A stretch of DNA of 37,264 bases from a virus: positions 1 through 37,264 of the IMG/VR virus record IMGVR_UViG_3300022905_000027; one strand, 5' to 3'. The position numbers and the translations under genes were made by a program. The notes under the pieces are model-generated. The model was not told the origin of the DNA and did not search any database. It worked only from the letters and a program-made list of their open reading frames with translations. Shown here in pieces: positions 30,268 to 37,211 of this stretch. How positions within the stretch are numbered: position 1 is the stretch's first letter; each line of letters opens with the position of its first letter.

Positions 30268-30597
30268 TTACCAGCTCGGCTTCACGGTGCGAGTTCTGTT
30301 TCTTTCAAGTTTAGTTGCAAGTTGTTCATTAATTCTTTCGAGGTCTTTTGAGCTTACGCTGTTTGTCACCCACTCAAGAGCCATCGCATTAGTTACGTCA
30401 ATTAAAGCAACAAAGTCAGCGGCCGCTGTGTTAGCAGCCGACAACTTAGTATTACCTACATAACTAGCAATTGTTCCATCCGTGTCTTCGACAATGCGTT
30501 TCCACTTAATACTCACAATAGAGTTTTCTAAGAGAGTTCCCTCGTGATTCAGCTCGTCTTGCAAATCGAGCTTCATTATTTGCCAAGTATAAGTCAC
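30268..30597 (-). CDS. Virion-type protein, paralogue A (109 aa)
   Basis: A 109-residue protein paralogous to the product of 30613-31026. Shared points in order are a short N-terminal strand, K-(L/V)-x-D-E-(L/V)-N-x-E-G-(T/V)-(T/L)-L, an I/Q-x-x-W-K-x strand, D-(T/S)-D-G-(T/N) turn, (A/T)-x-F-S/KLSAA region, a F-V-A-(L/F) helix and an E-W-V/G-W-I helix. In my memory this type of protein recurs in T4-like marine phages as a small structural protein. The C-terminal tail is basic (ATKLERNRTRTVKPSW). The 15-base gap to the paralogue suggests one transcript. Confidence 0.6.
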   Translation of the reverse strand: MTYTWQIMKLDLQDELNHEGTLLENSIVSIKWKRIVEDTDGTIASYVGNTKLSAANTAAADFVALIDVTNAMALEWVTNSVSSKDLERINEQLATKLERNRTRTVKPSW

Positions 30598-30612
30598 GGT
30601 GCGTTTCCTTTA

Positions 30613-31026
30613 TTATTCACCAGCTGGTGCTGGATCGTCTGCTGCTGGTGCATCTTCAGGAAGAGTTGGTGTAACGTCATCAGGTGCCCAAGGCATCGCG
30701 CGATCTTGAATAAGGTCTTGCTGGATCATGCGCTGAATTTGCTCTTCGATGTGAGCCTTATAACTAGCATCACCATCTACTACAGCTTGAATCCACCCAA
30801 TAACAGTTTCTTCAACTAGATCTTCAAAAGCTACGAATGCTCCTTCTGATACGGTAGCTGCTGAAAATGGTGTTGCTCCAGAAAATTCACCTGTGTTTCC
30901 GTCTGAGTCCGTTCCTGTGACTTTCCAATAAGTTTGGCATACTGCGTTTGGCAAAGTAACGCCTTCTGAATTTACTTCATCTTTTACTCTAAGATTAGTA
31001 ACTTCGTATGATAATGTAAGAGCCAT
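30613..31026 (-). CDS. Virion-type protein, paralogue B (137 aa)
   Basis: A 137-residue protein related to the product of 30268-30597. It starts MALTLSYEVTNLRVKDEVNS and continues with a W-K-V-T-G-T-D-S-D-G-N-T-G segment and FSGATPFSAATVSEGAFVAF. A helical part follows (VEETVIGWIQAVVDGDASYK), then an acidic, Pro/Ala-rich tail (PTLPEDAPAADDPAPAGE) that differs from the basic tail of its paralogue. Role unknown, probably virion-associated given the late promoter at 31073-31080. The GGAG ribosome site is well placed. Confidence 0.65.
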   Translation of the reverse strand: MALTLSYEVTNLRVKDEVNSEGVTLPNAVCQTYWKVTGTDSDGNTGEFSGATPFSAATVSEGAFVAFEDLVEETVIGWIQAVVDGDASYKAHIEEQIQRMIQQDLIQDRAMPWAPDDVTPTLPEDAPAADDPAPAGE

Positions 31027-31072
31027 TATTTTTTCTCCGTTTAGTTAACTAAGTTGTAGGTTCATGTAAGTC

Positions 31073-31080
31073 TATTTATA
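31073..31080 (-). promoter_or_regulatory. T4-type late promoter (TATAAATA)
   Basis: Exact minus-strand TATAAATA 47 bases before the gene at 31026, probably starting the transcript of the paralogue pair and the glycan genes. Confidence 0.75.
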
Positions 31081-31083
31081 TAT

Positions 31084-31641
31084 TTACTGTCTATGCAAAT
31101 ATAAATCGACCGGTATACAAATTCTAAGGCTAGAAAGATAAGGATTTACGCAATGATATGCAAAGCTTGGAAATATCATATAGTCACCAGTTTTTGGCAC
31201 ATGAATATGGTTTTGAAACAAAGAAAAAAACCAATCATCATATCCTCTATTACAATTCGATCTAGGATCTGAAAATACTATTTCGCCTCCTACGTCTTTT
31301 TCTTCTACCATAATGTAAAATACTCCAGACAATTGAGAACCAGAATGATTATGATTTGACATACTATAGTACTTACCATGTCCGGTAATCCAAGCTTTCA
31401 TCTCATAACTATCATAATCTGAAATTCTTTTACCAATTGTATTTATAAGATATTCATCAAATTTATTATAAACTACTTTTTTAAACTTTTCCATTGTGGA
31501 ATGTTTATCAGCAAAAATACTGTTTCCATCTACGCCGGGTCTTGAGCTTAAATCATAGTTAGAAAAAATATATTCGACTAAGCCTTCTACTTCAAAATTA
31601 CCAGAGCCAAACATAGTCGGCCATAAAGCATCCATTTTCAT
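31084..31641 (-). CDS. 2OG-Fe(II) oxygenase family protein
   Basis: A 185-residue protein of the phage-type 2-oxoglutarate/Fe(II) dioxygenase family. SNHNHSGSQLSGVFYI gives His97/His99. GGEIVFSDPR gives Asp125. YMIFPSFAYHCVNPYLSSLR gives the distal His163 and Arg173, which would bind 2-oxoglutarate. The start MKMDALWPTMFGSGNFEVEG is typical of the phage family. These enzymes hydroxylate or oxidise peptides, nucleic acids or small molecules; the substrate is not predictable. It faces away from the radical SAM operon, sharing the ~100-base divergent control region, so co-expression is likely. A late promoter (31666-31673) and GAGGTGA lie upstream. Confidence 0.8.
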   Translation of the reverse strand: MKMDALWPTMFGSGNFEVEGLVEYIFSNYDLSSRPGVDGNSIFADKHSTMEKFKKVVYNKFDEYLINTIGKRISDYDSYEMKAWITGHGKYYSMSNHNHSGSQLSGVFYIMVEEKDVGGEIVFSDPRSNCNRGYDDWFFSLFQNHIHVPKTGDYMIFPSFAYHCVNPYLSSLRICIPVDLYLHRQ

Positions 31642-31665
31642 ATTTCACCTCATCATATATAAACC

Positions 31666-31673
31666 TATTTATA
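31666..31673 (-). promoter_or_regulatory. T4-type late promoter (TATAAATA)
   Basis: Exact minus-strand TATAAATA 25 bases before the oxygenase gene. It is part of a divergent control region together with the plus-strand signals at 31686-31719. Confidence 0.75.
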
Positions 31674-31685
31674 GGATTTTTACAG

Positions 31686-31714
31686 TTGACATTTTCATCT
31701 GAATGTGTTACTAT
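31686..31714 (+). promoter_or_regulatory. Early sigma70-like promoter of the radical SAM operon
   Basis: TTGACA at 31686-31691, 17-base spacer, TACTAT at 31709-31714 with TGT before it (extended -10 form). It lies 29 bases before the cupin gene. Confidence 0.6.
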
Positions 31715-31719
31715 AAATA
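31712..31719 (+). promoter_or_regulatory. T4-type late promoter (TATAAATA) of the radical SAM operon
   Basis: Exact plus-strand TATAAATA 24 bases before the cupin start, overlapping the end of the early promoter. This would allow both early and late expression of the operon. Confidence 0.65.
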
Positions 31720-31742
31720 TAGATTATTAAGATAGGATTAGA

Positions 31743-32201
31743 ATGACATTTGACCAATTTGAAGCTTACTTGTTATCCGAAGCTTGTTATCAAAATCATG
31801 ACGTCTCTATTATCGATCATCAACAATTGCAGCACTATATAAAAGCAAACGACTTTATAGAATACAACGCTTTGATGTCTAGCCATTTAGCTCAAGGTGT
31901 AGTCACTATTAAAGTAGAGCAAATGGAGCGCTATTGGGAGTTCGATGATAGAACAATTCATGCTTTCTATAATCCAAAAAATGGTCCAACATTTCCTGAA
32001 CATACTGACGATGTAGATGTTATTATCGAATGTAAAGATGGAATTAAAAATATGGAAGTAGACGGTAAAGAAATTGCATTGCAACCGGGTGATAAGTTGA
32101 TTATATCAAAGGGAACAATGCACAAAGCATTAAATTATGAAAAGGCATTAATGGCATCACATGGGATTGGCGACACAGCGTCACTTGAGCGTTTACGTTA
32201 A
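31743..32201 (+). CDS. Cupin-domain protein
   Basis: A 152-residue protein with a helical N terminus and a single cupin barrel. GPTFPEHTDDVDVIIECKDG holds His87 and nearby acidic residues for a metal. KNMEVDGKEIALQPGDKLII (~102-121) is the second cupin motif, and KGTMHKALN supplies His127. Possible roles are a metal-dependent oxygenase or isomerase, or a binding protein for the following radical SAM enzyme. It is the first gene after the promoters at 31686-31719. Its reading frame overlaps the radical SAM gene by 41 bases if that gene starts at 32161, longer than any other overlap in the window. Confidence 0.7.
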   Translation: MTFDQFEAYLLSEACYQNHDVSIIDHQQLQHYIKANDFIEYNALMSSHLAQGVVTIKVEQMERYWEFDDRTIHAFYNPKNGPTFPEHTDDVDVIIECKDGIKNMEVDGKEIALQPGDKLIISKGTMHKALNYEKALMASHGIGDTASLERLR

Positions 32202-33186
32202 AACGACAGAGACTTGTAATTTAAACTGTTCTCACTGTTTTACTTCTGGCATTAATGGAGCAAAAATTTATTTTGATCCAGTTCGTACTGCCAATTGGGT
32301 GAATCAGCTAGACAGAGATACAATTTTTTACGAATTTCACGGGGGTGAGCCTATGCTTGCCTCCGTCGAATCTATGCGCAAATTTGTTGAACTTACAAAG
32401 GGTGAAGGTGTCGATTATGGTATGACAACAAATTTGGTGTACAAACTTACAGATGAAAAACTTGAGTTTTTTGACGACGTCTTAAATAAGAGAATTGGAA
32501 CGTCTTGGGATCCTACTATACGTTTTACAAATGATAGGCAAAGAAAACTATGGGAAGATAACGTAAAACTGCTAGTTGAACGCGGCTATACAATTAAATG
32601 TTTTGTGAGTTTAAGTAAAGATGTAATTAATATGGAACCAAGAGATATTGTTTCTTATATGGAATCTCTTGGTGTTAAAGAACTAGATTTTGAGCGTATT
32701 ACTATGGATGGTAACGCTAAAGGAAAAATGTGGCCATCTAACATTGAATTAGATAAATGGTTTATGAGATATCATAATCAAATCGAAAGTAGAGATTCTA
32801 TTTTTCATGTAATTATGGAAAACATTTACGCTAAATTTGAAGATAATAATCCATCTCGTGGTACTTGGTGTAGAGATTGCGAACAAAAACTATTGACAAT
32901 TAATGCAGATGGTAGTATAGCTGGATGTCCTAATACTGCTCCTCATAAAGCATACGGGCATATCGATACTCCCGCAAAAGAAGTAATGAAATCTACTGGC
33001 CGATGTGATATTATAATTAAAGAATTAAATAGAAATCCTGCATGCTTTTCTTGTCCGGTATTTGATGTATGTGGATCAGATTGTCATCAATTAGAGTGGG
33101 AAGGTGAAATATGCCCGTCTCCTAAGAGTTTAATGCAGCATCTGAAGGATATAAATAATGTACATATACTTAGAATTGGAGCTTAA
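32161..33186 (+). CDS. Radical SAM / SPASM domain peptide-modifying enzyme 1
   Basis: A 341-residue enzyme. CNLNCSHC (Cys19, Cys23, Cys26) is the CX3CX2C motif binding the SAM-cleaving 4Fe-4S cluster, and EFHGGEPML (~58-66) is the GGEP-type SAM-binding strand. The C-terminal SPASM domain follows the expected pattern for two auxiliary clusters: Cys240-X10-G-X4-Cys256, then Cys295-X2-Cys298-X5-Cys304-X3-Cys308-X9-Cys318. SPASM enzymes typically modify ribosomal peptides (thioether, C-C or C-O-N cross-links, epimerisation) or proteins such as sulfatases. The stop is two bases before the next gene, whose product ends in a Cys/His repeat. The ATG at 32161 lacks a clear ribosome site; a TTG at 32185 is in frame. 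Confidence 0.85.
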   Translation: MGLATQRHLSVYVKTTETCNLNCSHCFTSGINGAKIYFDPVRTANWVNQLDRDTIFYEFHGGEPMLASVESMRKFVELTKGEGVDYGMTTNLVYKLTDEKLEFFDDVLNKRIGTSWDPTIRFTNDRQRKLWEDNVKLLVERGYTIKCFVSLSKDVINMEPRDIVSYMESLGVKELDFERITMDGNAKGKMWPSNIELDKWFMRYHNQIESRDSIFHVIMENIYAKFEDNNPSRGTWCRDCEQKLLTINADGSIAGCPNTAPHKAYGHIDTPAKEVMKSTGRCDIIIKELNRNPACFSCPVFDVCGSDCHQLEWEGEICPSPKSLMQHLKDINNVHILRIGA

Positions 33187-33188
33187 AA

Positions 33189-33770
33189 ATGGTATCTTTA
33201 AATAATAATGTTAGAAAGTCTAATGTTATTGACAGATGGGAAGATTATGTCGCTGACGACGCAAGAGGTGGTCTTGTGTGGGGATTAGACGCTAAGCCTT
33301 TCAGTACTGCTCCAGACGATTGGTTTGGAGGAGATATTGCTAGCCCACCTGCAAAAGACTCTTACGTTTCAGACAGCAATATTAGTGGAACACTTATTGA
33401 GGCAACAGCCACGCGAAACGCGCTAGTGACTGGCACAACACAGTGGACTCATCTAAGAAATATGCGCGCGGTTCAATTATTTAATTCCCAAGGCACCCAG
33501 CAGGGAACATTTGATGACACACAAAAAGCATACCAAGAAACTGGTCAAAGAGTAGATGTTACAGATCCTGCCATTCCAACACAAGGGCCTTCAAATAATG
33601 GAAATCTCATTACTATCGGCTCAGATTCTGCACAAACTGGTATGGAGCACTATCTTGCTAGACTTCGCGGCGCTTATAGAACTATTCGAGATGACGCAGT
33701 ATATAGAGAACAAACTGTCTGCCATTACAGCTGTCACTATAGCTGTCACGGCTCAAGAGGAAGAAGATAA
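33189..33770 (+). CDS. Candidate substrate protein with C-terminal CHYS repeat
   Basis: A 193-residue protein. The N-terminal ~160 residues are polar, with RWEDYVADDARGGLVWGLDA, then many Asn/Thr/Gly/Gln-rich segments (RNMRAVQLFNSQGTQQGTFD) resembling virion beta-structured proteins. The C terminus (residues 178-193) reads CHYSCHYSCHGSRGRR: three C-H-(Y/G)-S units followed by R-G-R-R. The DNA units use different codons (TGC CAT TAC AGC; TGT CAC TAT AGC; TGT CAC GGC TCA), so the protein repeat is maintained. The gene follows the SPASM radical SAM gene by two bases and overlaps the next by one. The simplest reading is a substrate whose C-terminal Cys/His/Tyr/Ser are modified; a metal-binding virion tip is the alternative. 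No signal peptide. Confidence 0.75.
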   Translation: MVSLNNNVRKSNVIDRWEDYVADDARGGLVWGLDAKPFSTAPDDWFGGDIASPPAKDSYVSDSNISGTLIEATATRNALVTGTTQWTHLRNMRAVQLFNSQGTQQGTFDDTQKAYQETGQRVDVTDPAIPTQGPSNNGNLITIGSDSAQTGMEHYLARLRGAYRTIRDDAVYREQTVCHYSCHYSCHGSRGRR

Positions 33771-34510
33771 TGAATACAAGAGATACAGTGGCTCCTATTC
33801 CTATTGAATTACTTAAGGAGTATTTTAGTGATGATAGTATCGTTTTTAATATTGACTATGAAAAAAGTCTTTTAAAGGGTGATAAGATTATTACGTATCT
33901 AAGCAATTTAGATGTGCCATGCAAACTTACAGGTTTTGATAATGTTTCTTTAGAAGATAAAATGTCTTTAGTAAGAGATTATATGAATTCAAATCTCATA
34001 ATTAACAGCAATGAACTTGAAGTATGCGTACTTAAAATATTACATAACGCAGCCATATATGATTTTGTGCGTCGATATGACGTTCAAGATATTTTAGACG
34101 AAAAAGAAATAGAGATTTTTTGCGAAAAAAATAAAGAAATAATTCATAAGTGGCTTGTTATGCTAGCAAGCTGTTCAGTGTATGCCATATATTCGATTGA
34201 AGATTTTAAAGATAAGGTAAAAGAAGAATTTGAAACTATAGATGATTATGATTATTGTGGCGTGAATTTTGTGCAATTATTTAAATACGAAGATACTCAG
34301 GTTTTGTTAACAAATCAAGACTTAGATGTATATTATTTTGAAAAACAATTTAACGAGCCTATGTTTAAAGGAGCTAATATATTTTATTATTGGCAAACAG
34401 AGGAAAACACAATGGCAATTATGGCATGGGGAATATCAACCGGAGAAATAAAACACGGTGATTTCACCCGTGCTATAGAAAAAGGATACGAAAATGTTTC
34501 TGCTTTTTGA
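33770..34510 (+). CDS. Unrecognised protein of the radical SAM operon (246 aa)
   Basis: A 246-residue, acidic, largely helical protein. Visible parts are a start MNTRDTVAPIPIELLKEYFS, a stretch with DYMNSNLIINSNELEVCVLK (~69-88), an acidic segment ILDEKEIEIFCEKNKEIIHK, and a C-terminal alpha/beta part (ANIFYYWQTEENTMAIMAWG). It does not show catalytic motifs I can name. The TAATG overlap with the CHYS-repeat gene and the 17-base overlap with the next show tight coupling, so it is probably a helper of the same system (recognition, chaperone or immunity-like role are all open). No membrane segment. Confidence 0.6.
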   Translation: MNTRDTVAPIPIELLKEYFSDDSIVFNIDYEKSLLKGDKIITYLSNLDVPCKLTGFDNVSLEDKMSLVRDYMNSNLIINSNELEVCVLKILHNAAIYDFVRRYDVQDILDEKEIEIFCEKNKEIIHKWLVMLASCSVYAIYSIEDFKDKVKEEFETIDDYDYCGVNFVQLFKYEDTQVLLTNQDLDVYYFEKQFNEPMFKGANIFYYWQTEENTMAIMAWGISTGEIKHGDFTRAIEKGYENVSAF

Positions 34511-35666
34511 TAGAGTTTATGTTAAGTACGATTTTTTACTTGACAACAACGTTGATAATTTAACTATCAGCCCTAATTTATCAATTCTAAACTGGGATGC
34601 GCTTGAGCTGGTGCATTCAAACATGGGTAATGAAATGCACAGGGTGCAGTTATATGAGCAACTATTTCCCGGTTTTACATCTCCTGCAATGCCTGAAGGA
34701 CAAGATCCTTTGCGAGAAATTGATACTCCCTACCCAAATGATCTAGCGTTTTTTCAAGCATTATTAGATAAAGGACGCCTTAATATACACGTAGATACTG
34801 TTGCTTACGACCAACTCTTTTCTAAATTCTTAAAAATATTCTTTCCAAATATGCCAAGGGAAGTAGTATGGAAAACTTATAACATATTTAGAACAAATAG
34901 TCAACTACTTAATACAACTTCTTTTATATGGGGAGTTGAAGGATATGATGCAGTACAGCAAGCAAATGCAGATGCATGGGTGCCTAGAACAAAGACTCAA
35001 TTTTTAGAAGTATTTGATGCAACAACTTTAGATTTACCTGACGCAGATTATAATACATTTAGAACTAATGCCAAGCAAAAAATTGGAATTGAATGGATGA
35101 TTGCAAATAGATTAAACGGCGATCAAACATACGATGTTTCTCTTGGCGAAAAAATGTATAAGCTTATGTCACAGCGTATTAATGAAGAAGTACAGTTTCT
35201 TAAGTCATCGTTATTTAGTAATCTATTTAGAGGATGGTCTCAAACAGTATTAGGATTGTCGTCAGTTGATGCTAATACAGATTTAATGGATCTTCGAGAT
35301 ACTAATGATAAAACCCGATGGTTATTTGATGATGACGATAAATTCTCATCTCCTGATTATCTTGCTCGTCACCCAAATATTCAATTTAGTACAATACGTA
35401 CAAATATTTTGCAAGCGGTTACCGCAAATAATACTCCAATCGAAGAAGCTCTTACAGATGATATGATGAATTTCGTATATAATAATACCGCATTACAAAA
35501 CTTTACAACTGCTGATATTACTACAATATTAGATAATGATAGAAATCATTTAGGTCCATCAGTATTTGAATCTGAAGATAGAATTAAGGTAAATTCTTTA
35601 TTTTTAAGTTACATTTATAAACTTAAAAACAACGATGATAGTGAGTTAGGCTTATTTAGTTTATGA
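34494..35666 (+). CDS. Unrecognised protein of the radical SAM operon (390 aa)
   Basis: A 390-residue soluble protein of mixed helical composition. Landmarks are MFLLFDRVYVKYDFLLDNNV, the MGNEMHRVQLYEQLFPGFTS segment (~44-63), FLKIFFPNMPREVVWKTYNI (~111-130) and TYDVSLGEKMYKLMSQRINE (~212-231). No nucleotide-binding, metal-binding or membrane motif is evident. It starts 17 bases inside the preceding gene (ATG 34494, with GGA upstream) and overlaps the following oxygenase gene by four bases. Its constant coupling with modifying enzymes makes a role in the same pathway likely, but a virion structural protein cannot be ruled out. I do not recognise the family. Confidence 0.6.
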   Translation: MFLLFDRVYVKYDFLLDNNVDNLTISPNLSILNWDALELVHSNMGNEMHRVQLYEQLFPGFTSPAMPEGQDPLREIDTPYPNDLAFFQALLDKGRLNIHVDTVAYDQLFSKFLKIFFPNMPREVVWKTYNIFRTNSQLLNTTSFIWGVEGYDAVQQANADAWVPRTKTQFLEVFDATTLDLPDADYNTFRTNAKQKIGIEWMIANRLNGDQTYDVSLGEKMYKLMSQRINEEVQFLKSSLFSNLFRGWSQTVLGLSSVDANTDLMDLRDTNDKTRWLFDDDDKFSSPDYLARHPNIQFSTIRTNILQAVTANNTPIEEALTDDMMNFVYNNTALQNFTTADITTILDNDRNHLGPSVFESEDRIKVNSLFLSYIYKLKNNDDSELGLFSL

Positions 35667-36205
35667 TTCAAAATTGCTATGAGTCTTCGATATGGATTAA
35701 ACAATTTGTAAATAGCGATAATTTCAATCAAGACGTTTTAAATACAACTAAAGCAATATCAGCCACGGTTCCTGAGCCGGTGGCTGATTATAATATTGAC
35801 TTGTGGCAAACAGATAATATGCTCACAATTAAGTCTTACTTTACTGAAGGATTTAATGCGCTTTGTGAGCAGTACGAAGAATCATCTTCTTATAATATAG
35901 ATTCTATGAATATTATCAATCCTATGAAGTTTGGCGATTTTAAATCATGCCATACTCATGATGTGATTGATGCCTTTGGTGTATATTATCTAAATGACTC
36001 TGAAGAAGGCGGTAAGCTTAGATTATATGATCCACGATTCTTAAATAAAAAATCATTTACCAAAGAAGCATATATAGAAATAGAACCTAAAACTGGTTTA
36101 ATGGTTGTAGCTCCTTATTATATTTGGCATGAAGTTACTCCATACCTCGGAAAAGAAACGAGATATAGTTTAGTATGTAATATGGTATTTGATAATGTTG
36201 TCTAG
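35663..36205 (+). CDS. 2OG-Fe(II) oxygenase family protein (second)
   Basis: A 180-residue protein of the same broad family as the product of 31084-31641. FKSCHTHDVIDAFGVYYLND gives His97/His99 and Asp100 as candidate Fe ligands. GGKLRLYDPRF supplies Asp123 and Arg125. IWHEVTPYLGKETRYSL gives the distal His156 and Arg167 for 2-oxoglutarate. Expected chemistry is hydroxylation or related oxidation. Placement between the unknown 390-aa gene and the second radical SAM gene, with overlaps of 4 and 11 bases, points to a substrate within this operon, possibly the CHYS-repeat protein; that is inference. Confidence 0.75.
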   Translation: MIQNCYESSIWIKQFVNSDNFNQDVLNTTKAISATVPEPVADYNIDLWQTDNMLTIKSYFTEGFNALCEQYEESSSYNIDSMNIINPMKFGDFKSCHTHDVIDAFGVYYLNDSEEGGKLRLYDPRFLNKKSFTKEAYIEIEPKTGLMVVAPYYIWHEVTPYLGKETRYSLVCNMVFDNVV

Positions 36206-37211
36206 TATAATTCCCACACAAAACGTAGATATAATAACGAAACAAAATAAAAGATCTCAAGATGGTGAGATCATTGTTACGTTATTTGAATATTGCAATC
36301 TCAGCTGTACGTTTTGTAATCAAGATCATAATAGTCTTGAAGGCATAGATACAATTTTAGAAAAAATACAGGTTGTACAGAATATTATCCAAAAAACTCC
36401 AAAGGACCATTATAGTGTGCACTTTATGGGAGGCGAAGTATTTGCTGATGGTTTGCCTGATACAGTATTTGATGATTATGTAATCTTATGCCATGAATTA
36501 AATACATGGGCGCATCAACAAAATATTAGTCTTGAAATTTGTTTTACAAGTAATATGGTCTTTGATAATAGAGAAAGATTAGATAACTTTCTTTATCAAT
36601 CTAATCCTACGTTACTTACAAGCTTTGATCCAGCAGCAAGATTTAATAAAAAGAATTTTAAAATATTTCAAGATAATGTGAAGCACTACAAAGACTTTAT
36701 TAAGTCTGCTAATGTGATTATGACTAGACCAACTATAAATAAGTTCATGAATGGCGACGTAGAGTTTTTTGATTATCTTTACGACAACTTCGATATATAT
36801 TTTGATTATTATACACCAGAGAAAAATATGAAGTTGTTTATTCCAAATGATATTCAACTGCGCGACTTTATGATTTATATGCTTGAGCATTATCCTAAAG
36901 CTTTACCATTTGCTGATTATACAAATAAAGTAAAAAAGCAAATGAGCTGCATGGATACAATAACAATTATGCCAAACAATTCATTTGGCGCCTGTACTAT
37001 ACTGTTGAATAATTTTAAAAATGTAACGGCAACAAAAATCGAAATGGAACAAGAATGGTTCAAGCAATATAATTGTCTTGAATGCCCACATTTTCAATAC
37101 TGTTCTATGGGATGTTTTTTGTCAAACCATATGCAAAGTTTTAGAACACAAGAAGCATGCTGGTTAAGTGAGGTTTATGATGTGGTCCACTCCAATACAA
37201 GTATTCAATAA
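36195..37211 (+). CDS. Radical SAM / SPASM domain enzyme 2
   Basis: A 338-residue enzyme starting at ATG 36195 (an in-frame TTG at 36189 is less likely). CNLSCTFC (Cys34, Cys38, Cys41) is the CX3CX2C cluster motif. HFMGGEVFADG (~76-86) is the GGE strand. The C-terminal SPASM-type cysteines are Cys252, Cys267, then Cys294-X2-Cys297-X5-Cys303-X3-Cys307 and Cys322. It shares architecture with the enzyme at 32161 but little direct sequence, so the two probably carry out different steps or act on different positions. It overlaps the oxygenase gene by 11 bases and the next gene by about 32. Expected substrate: a ribosomal peptide or protein from this operon. Confidence 0.85.
   Translation: MLSSIIPTQNVDIITKQNKRSQDGEIIVTLFEYCNLSCTFCNQDHNSLEGIDTILEKIQVVQNIIQKTPKDHYSVHFMGGEVFADGLPDTVFDDYVILCHELNTWAHQQNISLEICFTSNMVFDNRERLDNFLYQSNPTLLTSFDPAARFNKKNFKIFQDNVKHYKDFIKSANVIMTRPTINKFMNGDVEFFDYLYDNFDIYFDYYTPEKNMKLFIPNDIQLRDFMIYMLEHYPKALPFADYTNKVKKQMSCMDTITIMPNNSFGACTILLNNFKNVTATKIEMEQEWFKQYNCLECPHFQYCSMGCFLSNHMQSFRTQEACWLSEVYDVVHSNTSIQ

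Noticed and set aside
33150-33157. TATAAATA on the plus strand before the CHYS-repeat gene
   Set aside because: It lies within the 3' end of the radical SAM gene in AT-rich sequence. It could add late expression of the substrate, but coding constraint explains it equally well.
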